Of a stretch of 64,000 nucleotides of DNA, positions 57,350 through 64,000 are shown one piece after another. Under the pieces are notes generated by a model. It saw nothing but the letters and a program-made list of their open reading frames with translations. It ran no database searches and had not been told where the DNA came from. Where the stretch lies: NCBI GenBank assembly GCA_020881235.1, contig JAJIYK010000016.1, forward strand, positions 1 through 64,000, given 5' to 3'. The first letter of the stretch is position 1. The number at the start of each line of letters is the position of its first letter. The stretch comes from Rickettsia endosymbiont of Oxypoda opaca (GTDB lineage: Bacteria > Pseudomonadota > Alphaproteobacteria > Rickettsiales > Rickettsiaceae). The position numbers and the translations under genes are program-made.

Positions 57350-58666
57350 TTAACTAAATATAGAATTAATAATAGCATTATCAAAATATTGTCCGTTAGA
57401 GTGCTTTTTTAGTAATTCTTCATTAAGAAAATCTTCTATTGAATCTACGTGTGGTAAGAGTCTATTATTAATAGGAATATTTTCTTTTAAATTATTAATC
57501 AACGTTTGTATTACTAGCTTTTGTATTTTAGGATGTAGCATGTATTCTTTAGGTTCTTCTTTAGGCTCTAATATATATTCCTTAATTAATTGAGATGCTG
57601 CTTGAATAATCCCCCCAAATAATAACCCACGAGTAAGTTGGATATTTTTAGCAGGTACAGATTGACCGGAATTATCAAAATTTACCGGATATCCGCCTTT
57701 TAATATTTTGATAAAACCGCCTTTTATTGGATATGTGATATCTTCTAATGCATTTAAGCTCTTATAAGCAAAATCCTTGCGGATAGCTTTCAATAAAGAG
57801 TTAAATTCTACGTCTTGTGATGAGCAACTTATTAGGTATTTAATACCGTATAATTTATGTAAATCGAGAGATACGGTAATATCTGTACCTGTACAGCCAA
57901 AAATATAATCTGCTTCTTGAAATAATAGTTGTATATTACCGGTAACTTTAAACGAATCTAGGAAGAGCCCTTTTTCTATTTCCTTATCATACACTATCAC
58001 ATTTTGATTAGTTGCTAACAACTCCTGAATAATACTGCTTCCTATTGCCCCAAATCCCACTACTCCATATACAAAATTATTAGAATTTAAAGGTAAAAAT
58101 TTCTTCAATTTAGCTACAACCGCTTTAGCAATCATTAGCGATTCTATAAATTGTTTTGTACAAGAATATGCAACGTTAATGAGATTAAAAATAATATTAT
58201 TATTTTTAATCCGGGCAATACCTGATGATGTTTGTTCTACAGTATAAATTTTATGACTATTATTTAAATACTCAGGAATATTTGTTATACATTGACCGCC
58301 ATCATCAAGAACAATAATATATGGAGTTTCTATATTAGTACTAATTCTATCCCACATATTCTTTATATCATAACTAAAATGATCTTTAAAACAACCAAGT
58401 TGTCGTGGAGGGAAGCTAGCATGATATACCACCCCCATTTGAATCATTTGTTCTTTTACTTCAGAACATGTAGAATAAAATTTACCCATCACGTGAATGT
58501 TTTTTGGCTTTGCCCCAAGAATGATTAAAGACCGTATTAAATCTACCGTTGTAAATACAAGGTGTTGTACGCAAACAAATGTTACTTTTTCTAAATTAAG
58601 GTTTCTATAGTTTTTAATCTTTTCTACTATTGCTTGTAACGTCGGTAAAATATTATACTTATTCAT
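57350..58666 (-). CDS. S-adenosylhomocysteine-hydrolase-like NAD-binding protein, second gene of the operon
   Basis: 438 residues with the plan of S-adenosylhomocysteine hydrolase but strongly diverged. The N-terminal part (FVCVQHLVFTTVDLIRSLIILGA, then YIIVLDDGGQCITNI) corresponds to the substrate domain with its LDDGG motif. The centre is an NAD Rossmann fold (VYGVVGFGAIGSSIIQELLATNQNVIVYD, about residue 200). ADYIFGCTGTDITVS matches the TTG loop of the family, and IKYLISCSSQDVEF the GHFD region with the His replaced. It may be a pseudoenzyme or act on a related thioether. AGGA is about 7 bases upstream; the start overlaps the previous gene by 4 bases. Confidence 0.65.
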   Translation of the reverse strand: MNKYNILPTLQAIVEKIKNYRNLNLEKVTFVCVQHLVFTTVDLIRSLIILGAKPKNIHVMGKFYSTCSEVKEQMIQMGVVYHASFPPRQLGCFKDHFSYDIKNMWDRISTNIETPYIIVLDDGGQCITNIPEYLNNSHKIYTVEQTSSGIARIKNNNIIFNLINVAYSCTKQFIESLMIAKAVVAKLKKFLPLNSNNFVYGVVGFGAIGSSIIQELLATNQNVIVYDKEIEKGLFLDSFKVTGNIQLLFQEADYIFGCTGTDITVSLDLHKLYGIKYLISCSSQDVEFNSLLKAIRKDFAYKSLNALEDITYPIKGGFIKILKGGYPVNFDNSGQSVPAKNIQLTRGLLFGGIIQAASQLIKEYILEPKEEPKEYMLHPKIQKLVIQTLINNLKENIPINNRLLPHVDSIEDFLNEELLKKHSNGQYFDNAIINSIFS

Positions 58667-59976
58667 GATATCCTAATACACCCTTTAAAGAAACTAGACG
58701 ACGCACAAAATATTCTATCATCCGTATAACTATTATTACAACTGAAAAATCTAGGATCATCCTCAGGAATCATAGTACTAGAAGTAATTTGATGTAATTC
58801 GTCGTTATGTGAATGAAAATACTCAAATTTTATATTTTCTAAGCCGGTATTTAGTCTGTTTTTTTGATCGAGAATTATATCCATTAAAATATCTAATAAA
58901 TTTTTAATATTTCTTTGATCTTCTATTATGCTAGGAGGATTGTTACAATGTAAAGAACTATTAGGTATAGTAGGCATACTAAGAGAATAATATACTTTAT
59001 TACCTGTGGTAAACCTTGCCGGCTGCATTATATTAGGGATGTAATTTCTTAAATTATAATCTTTTATGTATACTTGTTGTATCAGACTTGCCGGTAAATC
59101 CGTATCATCTATCGAAGGTTCAAATGCTACACCTATCCCTTGAGTAATTGAAATTAAATGTTTAACAGTATCAGTTATATATGTTCTTGGTTTTAAATTG
59201 CGTCTGTTAATTGCCTGCGTAAATAATAACCATAATTTATTATACTCACTAAACTCTTTTAATGATTGTAATTGCTCCCAGCATTTATTAACCAAGTACT
59301 TATAAAATTCAGTATATGCTATGTTGTCTTGGTTCTCAAACCATTTATTTGAAAATACTAAAATGGTAGTATGCCAGGCATTTTTTTTATTGCTATTATT
59401 AATATTACAAAATATTGACCAGTGTTGATTATCAACTTCCTTATGTACATGATCATTCATATTAAGCTTTTTGCAAACTCTACGATTACTTATTATATTA
59501 GAAACACTTGGGAGCATAAATACAGAACGTGCTCCTGCCGATACATTCCAAATAGATTGATGTAATATAGGCGTTTGAGTTAATGAATTCATTAACTCAA
59601 ACAAACTGAATAATTCACCTGCCTTTAAAAAGTTAAGCGGTATTATTCTCTGTTCTTCCTTAATAAATACTTCGCTAGAATTATTGATGATACACGCTAG
59701 GGGAAGATGAGCATATGCTAAACTTTGTCGTAAAGATTCAGGTACTCTTTCATCTTTTATAGAAATCGTTTTTCCATTCAAAGTGGGAAGATAAAATTCT
59801 CCATCTTTAATAATAGGTAGTCCATAGGCGTATTTTATCTTAAATATAGAACATTTTTTATAGGTATTTATATGATCACATTTTTTAGCCAATTCCGGAT
59901 TAACTGTATACATATCGTCCCTAACATCAGACCATTCTACTTCTTCAAGATTCAATTTAATGTTCTTATTGGACAT
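58663..59976 (-). CDS. Unrecognised 437-aa protein, first gene of the operon
   Basis: I do not recognise the family. The protein is soluble-looking, without signal peptide or membrane helices, and fairly rich in Asn, Ser, Cys and His. Notable stretches are KYAYGLPIIKDGEFYLPTL, IWNVSAGARSVFMLPSVSNI, TQGIGVAFEPSIDDTDLPASL and FFSCNNSYTDDRIFCASS near the end. It overlaps the SAH-hydrolase-like gene by 4 bases, so the two are translationally coupled, and a methyltransferase follows. By context it may bind or process the substrate of that methyl-transfer chemistry. No strong ribosome site is visible before its ATG. The whole operon lies between palindromic repeats. Confidence 0.7.
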   Translation of the reverse strand: MSNKNIKLNLEEVEWSDVRDDMYTVNPELAKKCDHINTYKKCSIFKIKYAYGLPIIKDGEFYLPTLNGKTISIKDERVPESLRQSLAYAHLPLACIINNSSEVFIKEEQRIIPLNFLKAGELFSLFELMNSLTQTPILHQSIWNVSAGARSVFMLPSVSNIISNRRVCKKLNMNDHVHKEVDNQHWSIFCNINNSNKKNAWHTTILVFSNKWFENQDNIAYTEFYKYLVNKCWEQLQSLKEFSEYNKLWLLFTQAINRRNLKPRTYITDTVKHLISITQGIGVAFEPSIDDTDLPASLIQQVYIKDYNLRNYIPNIMQPARFTTGNKVYYSLSMPTIPNSSLHCNNPPSIIEDQRNIKNLLDILMDIILDQKNRLNTGLENIKFEYFHSHNDELHQITSSTMIPEDDPRFFSCNNSYTDDRIFCASSSFFKGCIRIS

Positions 59977-60098
59977 ATAATATCATTCATAATCATTGTT
60001 ATTACCCTAAGGTTTTACATATATTACTTATCCGAGGCAATGAGCCATGCAACAAACCCAGCCACGAAGTGGCTGTGTGACCTCCAGGATACCCCAAA

Positions 60099-60252
60099 CG
60101 TCATTGCGAGCGACTAAAAGGAGCGTGGCAATCTAGAAAATAATACTCATACTGAATTTATTTCAGGACCTCTTGAGGTAGATGCTAAAACAAGTTCAGC
60201 ATGATAAAGACTAGATTGCCACGTCGGCACTACGTCCCTCCTCGCAATGACG
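60099..60252. repeat. Palindromic repeat, family D
   Basis: CGTCATTGCGAGCGACTAAAAGGAGCGTGGCAATCTAG at the left, CTAGATTGCCACGTCGGCACTACGTCCCTCCTCGCAATGACG at the right, with an inner part containing TTTATTTCAGGACCTC and TTCAGCATGATAAAG. Fragments of family A ends flank it (GAGCCATGCAACAAACCC at about 60040, GAGCCATACAACAACGCC to 60282). Confidence 0.85.
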
Positions 60253-60282
60253 AGGTAAAATCGAGCCATACAACAACGCCAG

Positions 60283-60580
60283 CAATGGTGCAAAATTATA
60301 GTGCAAAGCCGTATGGAAAGCATAGCATTTTTTCTTATTTTATTCAGTTTAAGGTAAGATTTTAGAAAATCTTATACTTGCTGCTTATACTTGCTGGGGT
60401 TAATATTCTCAAATCTAATTATTACTACCTAAAATAACCTCCTATTTTTCATACTGATTTTTTGCCTTATCTATCCTATTAATGTTGCCTATTTTCCTTT
60501 CTAGCGACACTATCTGGTTTTTAGAAACTCTCTATCATTGCAAAATATATGCTTTAGATTCCTTACGTGGCTACCCAAAC
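60283..60580. other. AT-rich intergenic stretch, no gene seen
   Basis: About 300 bases between two family D repeats. It contains the short direct repeat TGCTTATACTTGCTG / ATACTTGCTGGGG and a small hairpin-like AAGATTTTAGAAAATCTTAT. No open frame with a ribosome site, no tRNA and no recognised RNA gene was found. Confidence 0.5.
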
Positions 60581-60731
60581 CGTCATGGCGAGGCGTCTCT
60601 TGACGCTGTAGCCATCCAGTTTTTGTCATGCTGACCTCGTTTCAGCATCTTTTTAGTAGATACTGAAATAAATTCAGGATGATTATTATTTTTCTGGATT
60701 GCCACGCTCCTTTCAGTCGCTCGCAATGACG
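60581..60731. repeat. Palindromic repeat, family D
   Basis: CGTCATGGCGAGGCGTCTCTTGACGCTGTAGCCATCCAG at the left, CTGGATTGCCACGCTCCTTTCAGTCGCTCGCAATGACG at the right, with inner TGTCATGCTGACCTCGTTTCAGCATC. Family A-like TCTACGCAACAACACC follows to about 60757. Confidence 0.82.
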
Positions 60732-60850
60732 TTTGGGGTGTCTACGCAACAACACCATTAGTGAAAGCGGATATGATATAAAACGTCTTTAAAGGGATCT
60801 AACACAAAAACTATTTATTAACGTAAACTAACTAAAAATATTAAATTATT

Positions 60851-62002
60851 ATGAAACTTGACTTTAAAAATATTACGCAGATACTTGGCTTAACAAGTAT
60901 TTTTAACACTAATAATAATAGTGCTACTAGCCTTAGCATTATTAATAATACTACTACTAGCCTTCAAGCTATTGGTATTAATAGTGGTAGTAAAATGATA
61001 TTTTTGGAACATAATTCCGACATATTAAATTCTATAGAAGAGATGCTTACCGTCGCAGATAAAAAATATGGAGATGATAATATAGCTGAACTAGACCATC
61101 TAGAGCCGGCAGAAGATTTAGCTCCATCCTTGCAAGCACTATTCAGCATTAATAATGGAGTACATAAAGTCGCTAACAAAACTAGTAATCACGATTTTGC
61201 CTTAGTATGTGATAATGGAGTACATAAAGTTTTGGTTTGTGATAAACAAGCTCAGCTTTCTACACCGGAAGAATTTATTAATAAAAATTGTTCTATAGCA
61301 GACGGTGATACACATTATCCGGCTAATAGTCGTTTTGTATTTTGGGGTTCCAACGGTAACATAAAAGTTACAATTTTAGAAGATAGTAAACTTACTTTCT
61401 TGTATAAGGAAGGTAATAATATTATAAAATATATCTGTACTAAATGGGACGAATGGTTCAAGTCGAGTATGCAGCTAGTTGCGAAATATGAAAATTGTAG
61501 TTATGCCAATGAACTACAAGATATGCTTTCTAATGGTACTAAGGGATGTGAATCAGGCTATCCAACTCCGGAAGAAATTTTGTTGTTTTCAGATAATAAC
61601 AACGATGCCGGTAATAAAGATAATAATAGTTTTAATACATGGAAAATAGCCGGTATTGTAGGTGGAGCAACTACATTGTTAGGTGTAGTAGGTGCTTCTA
61701 TATATAAAATACAATCCAAAAAACACAAAGCGACTGATGCTGAATCACAATCTCGAGGAATATCGGGAGAAGCTGAAGGGTTGATACCCCCCCAGGATTT
61801 GCTAAATGCGTTACAAGCCAAAGCAGGACCAGGGGTTACAGTAGTAAAAACTCTTAAAGATGCGAAAGAGCTGATTGAAATGCCGGTACACCAAGAAGCA
61901 AGTCCAATCTATGCAAACCTATCGGAAAATTCAGATTTTGAAGATTCAGATTATGAAATTCTATGTATAGGAAATCACGCTGATTATGCAATCAATGATT
62001 GA
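60851..62002 (+). CDS. Single-pass membrane protein with EPIYA/ITAM-like tyrosine tail, unknown family
   Basis: 383 residues, not recognised. Residues 1-262 contain Asn/Ser/Thr-rich sequence near the start and a short duplication around DNGVHKV (102-127). One membrane helix at about 265-286 (WKIAGIVGGATTLLGVVGASIY) is followed by a basic stop-transfer KIQSKKHK. The ~97-residue tail is acidic and ends with three tyrosines: SPIYANL (Tyr354), DYEIL (Tyr368) and ADYAIND (Tyr379). SPIYA resembles EPIYA effector motifs, and YANL-x10-YEIL has ITAM spacing. No classical Sec signal is visible and there is no Shine-Dalgarno before the ATG. It could be a host-directed effector (inference). A terminator-like hairpin follows. 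Confidence 0.7.
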   Translation: MKLDFKNITQILGLTSIFNTNNNSATSLSIINNTTTSLQAIGINSGSKMIFLEHNSDILNSIEEMLTVADKKYGDDNIAELDHLEPAEDLAPSLQALFSINNGVHKVANKTSNHDFALVCDNGVHKVLVCDKQAQLSTPEEFINKNCSIADGDTHYPANSRFVFWGSNGNIKVTILEDSKLTFLYKEGNNIIKYICTKWDEWFKSSMQLVAKYENCSYANELQDMLSNGTKGCESGYPTPEEILLFSDNNNDAGNKDNNSFNTWKIAGIVGGATTLLGVVGASIYKIQSKKHKATDAESQSRGISGEAEGLIPPQDLLNALQAKAGPGVTVVKTLKDAKELIEMPVHQEASPIYANLSENSDFEDSDYEILCIGNHADYAIND

Positions 62003-62081
62003 TATGTCAACAGTTTTCCGACCAAATTAGACCAAGTAGATATAAACAATCATTGGCTGAATGGATTCTAATGCGGCTATA

Positions 62082-62118
62082 AAATACAGCAAAAATCTTA
62101 ATGCTTTTTGCTGTATTT
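62082..62118 (+). terminator. Terminator-like hairpin after the 60851 gene
   Basis: AAATACAGCAAAAA-type left arm and TTTTTGCTGTATTT right arm pair perfectly over about 14 bases with a 9-base loop, followed by a pyrimidine-rich TTCTATATA. It lies 80 bases after the stop codon. Confidence 0.6.
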
Positions 62119-62223
62119 CTATATATTCCAATATTACATACCAATTAAACCGAAAGGCGAATAAAAGGAGTAAACGGACTTTTGAATAGAGTAACGTAAA
62201 GCCCTGGAAAGCTGATAGTAATG

Positions 62224-62298
62224 TGGTGCCGGATATCGGGTTCGAACTGATGACCTACCGCTTACAAGGCGGTTGCTCTACCACTGAGCTAATCCGGC
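62224..62298 (-). tRNA. tRNA-Thr (anticodon UGU)
   Basis: On the reverse strand: acceptor GCCGGAT/ATCCGGC, D stem GCTC/GAGC, anticodon stem ACCGC/GCGGT around loop CTTGTAA, variable AGGTC, T stem ATCAG/CCGAT with loop TTCGAAC, encoded CCA. The T stem has one A-C mismatch. Anticodon TGT reads ACN threonine codons. Confidence 0.95.
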
Positions 62299-62360
62299 AT
62301 GAACATCTACAATTTTGTAGAAGGAGGTGACAAAGACTAAAAACCGTCGTTGTAGGGGGA

Positions 62361-62529
62361 GTGTTGTGTGGTTCGAATTTTTGCAAAGCGTATGGTGTCG
62401 TGCCGTGACTTGATCACGGCATCCAGTCTTTTTATTAAGGTTTTTTCTGGATACCGTGGTCAAGCCACGGTATGACACCGTACTTATAATAACCATAATA
62501 ACGATAATTATGATCCATGCAACAACGCC
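62361..62529. repeat. Palindromic repeat, family A
   Basis: Left end GTGTTGTGTGGTTCGAA, hairpins GCCGTGACTTGATCACGGC and CCGTGGTCAAGCCACGG, right end GATCCATGCAACAACGCC. It lies between tRNA-Thr and rpsP. Confidence 0.85.
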
Positions 62530-62544
62530 TACCTGCGAAAGCAA

Positions 62545-62880
62545 TTACGCCTTCTTAGCTTCTTTTTTGCTAGGTTTCGGCGTTTGAGCTTTTGCCTTAA
62601 TTTCTATTTTTTTCTTAATTGAAGCGGGAAGAGCAATACCGGCTTCTTCGATAAATCTAGCGACACGTTCGGTAGGCTGTGCACCTGTACCTAACCAATA
62701 TTCTATACGATCTAACTTTAAAACTACACGACTTGCATCTTCTTTTGCAAGCATCGGGTTATAAGTACCGACTTTTTCTAAAAAATTACCGTCACGCGGT
62801 GCTGTTACGTTAGCCACCACTACTCTATAATAAGGACGTTTTTTTGCACCACCTCTAGCTAAACGGATTTTTACTGCCAT
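62545..62880 (-). CDS. rpsP: 30S ribosomal protein S16
   Basis: 111 residues starting [24 protein letters not shown], the S16 signature, with [14 protein letters not shown] and [16 protein letters not shown]. The C-terminal ~30 residues are a Lys/Ala-rich extension ([15 protein letters not shown]) common in alphaproteobacteria. It follows rpmG by 21 bases. The rimM/trmD genes that often follow rpsP are not here; a repeat and tRNA-Thr come next. Confidence 0.97.
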   Translation of the reverse strand: MAVKIRLARGGAKKRPYYRVVVANVTAPRDGNFLEKVGTYNPMLAKEDASRVVLKLDRIEYWLGTGAQPTERVARFIEEAGIALPASIKKKIEIKAKAQTPKPSKKEAKKA

Positions 62881-62901
62881 ATATACTCTAATAAATACTA
62901 T

Positions 62902-63072
62902 TTATTTTATTTTTTCTTCTTTGAAAACAACATGTTTTCTAACTACTTTATCATATTTACGAAAAGAAAGCTTTTCAGTTTGAGTTTTCGGATTACGTTT
63001 TTTTACCCAAAAAACTCCAGTACCCGCCGTACTCACCAACTTCACTAAAATATTTTTATTTTTTTTGGCCAT
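62902..63072 (-). CDS. rpmG: 50S ribosomal protein L33
   Basis: 56 residues, read directly from the reverse strand: it begins [19 protein letters not shown] and continues [18 protein letters not shown], then [19 protein letters not shown] to a TAA. This is a full-length L33 of the cysteine-free type. It lies 21 bases upstream of rpsP, so the two are probably cotranscribed. Confidence 0.95.
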   Translation of the reverse strand: MAKKNKNILVKLVSTAGTGVFWVKKRNPKTQTEKLSFRKYDKVVRKHVVFKEEKIK

Positions 63073-63162
63073 TCGCTGAAACCTTACATGTAAAAATTAA
63101 TTCTAAAAAGAAGCAGAATAAAACTAAATTAGCAAATAGTCAAGTTATGTTTTTATGTAAAA

Positions 63163-64000
63163 TCAAGGCCAACGTACTTCCGGCGGTAGGGACATTAATA
63201 TCGCCTCAACATTTCCGTCGGTCATTAAGCCGAATTTAGTACCACGATCATATAATAAATTAAATTCCACATATCTACCACGCCTTATAAGCTGGTATTC
63301 TTTCTGCTCTAGCGACCAAGGCAAAAACATTTTTTTCCTGACAATTTCAGGATATACCGACAATAAAGCCTTGCCGACATCTTGGGTAAAAGAAAAATCA
63401 TTATCGAAATTGCCGCTATTTAAATAATCGTAAAATATCCCGCCGATGCCTCTTGCTTCTTTCCGATGCTTTAAATAAAAATATTCATCGCATTGTTTTT
63501 TAAACTTAGGATAATAGCCTTTATCGTGCTTATCGCAAACTTCCTTAAAAGCTTGATGAAATTTTGCTGTTTCAGATTTTTCAGGATAAAAAGGTGTTAA
63601 ATCCCCGCCGCCGCCAAACCAATGATTAGACGTTTCTATATAACGAGTGTTAAAATGCATTGCCGGCACTAAAGGAGATTTAAGATGAGCAACAACAGAT
63701 ATACCTGTAGCAAAAAACTCTCCGCTCTTTTCCGTTCCCGGGATTTGTTCTCGAAATTCTTTTGAGAATTCACCGAAAACAGTAGAAATATTAACCCCTA
63801 CTTTTTCAAAAACTTCACCCTTCATGACGGACATAACCCCGCCACCGCCGCCGTCTCTTTCCCAAGGCGATTGTACAAATTTAGCAGGCTCTATATTTTT
63901 ATCCTTTGCATATTCTTGTTCAATTTTTTCAAATTCAGTGCATATTTGATTACGCAAATGTGTGAACCAGTCGCTAGTTAATTTTCTATTTTGTGAGACC
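63163..64000 (-). CDS. hemF: Coproporphyrinogen III oxidase, aerobic (5' end beyond window)
   Basis: The reading frame continues past the window edge: upstream of residue Arg in RNQICTEFEKIE it reads RKLTSDWFTHL without a good start, so the N-terminus lies outside. HemF motifs are SPWERDGGGGGVMSVMKG, PAMHFNTRYIE with its Asn and Arg, NHWFGGGGDLTPFYP, GIGGIFYDYL and the C-terminal YVEFNLLYDRGTKFGL, then SLPPEVRWP. It converts coproporphyrinogen III to protoporphyrinogen IX with O2 in haem synthesis. At least 279 residues are present. Confidence 0.95.
   Translation of the reverse strand, partial: VSQNRKLTSDWFTHLRNQICTEFEKIEQEYAKDKNIEPAKFVQSPWERDGGGGGVMSVMKGEVFEKVGVNISTVFGEFSKEFREQIPGTEKSGEFFATGISVVAHLKSPLVPAMHFNTRYIETSNHWFGGGGDLTPFYPEKSETAKFHQAFKEVCDKHDKGYYPKFKKQCDEYFYLKHRKEARGIGGIFYDYLNSGNFDNDFSFTQDVGKALLSVYPEIVRKKMFLPWSLEQKEYQLIRRGRYVEFNLLYDRGTKFGLMTDGNVEAILMSLPPEVRWP

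Noticed and set aside
1..62529. Possible CRISPR array from many similar short repeats
   Set aside because: The repeats are kilobases apart, palindromic, of variable length and without regular spacers; no cas gene is present.
62278..62544. Reverse open frame overlapping tRNA-Thr and the repeat next to rpsP
   Set aside because: It starts in a family A repeat and ends in the tRNA gene; no coding evidence.

Overview
This window is chromosomal DNA of an obligate intracellular alphaproteobacterium of the genus Rickettsia. The evidence is the AT-rich composition, a Tlc nucleotide translocase, the Sca2 autotransporter, a fused PrmC-TrmB methyltransferase, a phospholipase D next to a PHA synthase, a citrate synthase of rickettsial type, and very many palindromic repeats, three of which lie in frame inside genes. 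The species cannot be fixed from reading alone. The citrate synthase looks fairly divergent from the spotted fever sequences I remember, and the gene order differs from what I recall of R. prowazekii and R. conorii (inference, low certainty).

Layout. 1-5.5 kb: frr, gatC-gatA-gatB and two small hypothetical genes. 6-8 kb: a hydrolase-only SpoT-like gene facing an MFS transporter gene broken by one in-frame TGA. 8.5-15 kb: sca2, an AmiD/AmpD-type amidase and tsaC/sua5. 15-27 kb: glyS, tRNA-Arg, a DUF167 gene, htpG, pld, phaC, ubiD, a DUF4160/DUF2442 gene pair and lptF. 26.8-38 kb: tgt coupled to a very large SF1 helicase, thiolase, a second PhaC-like protein, tlcE, gltA and hicAB. 38-50.7 kb: a uracil-DNA glycosylase, rluD, a Phd/VapC pair, prmC-trmB, a beta-carbonic-anhydrase-like gene, pgsA, yidC, an mscS-type channel, lgt, mazEF, midA-like, ruvC and a SpoU-family methyltransferase. 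50.7-55.7 kb: a three-gene glycosylation cluster (GT10, GT2, wecB), then fabH and rpmF. 55.8-62 kb: bamE, an unrecognised three-gene SAM-related operon and a one-transmembrane protein with EPIYA/ITAM-like tyrosines in its tail. 62-64 kb: tRNA-Thr, rpsP, rpmG and the 3' part of hemF.

How the parts work together. The core genes cover translation (GatCAB, Frr, GlyS, ribosomal proteins, tRNA modification), envelope biogenesis (YidC, Lgt, BamE, LptF, PgsA), energy parasitism (Tlc) and carbon storage (thiolase plus two PHA-synthase-like proteins). Four toxin-antitoxin or TA-like modules lie between housekeeping genes within about 23 kb, each in the same orientation as its neighbours. About 22 palindromic repeats of several families fill most intergenic gaps and probably mark insertions and rearrangement joints.

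The best candidates for undescribed biology are the SAM-related operon at 56.6-60.0 kb (methyltransferase, SAH-hydrolase-like protein and a 437-residue protein of unknown family), set between repeats, and the adjacent 383-residue protein whose tail carries an EPIYA-like site overlapping an ITAM-spaced tyrosine pair.
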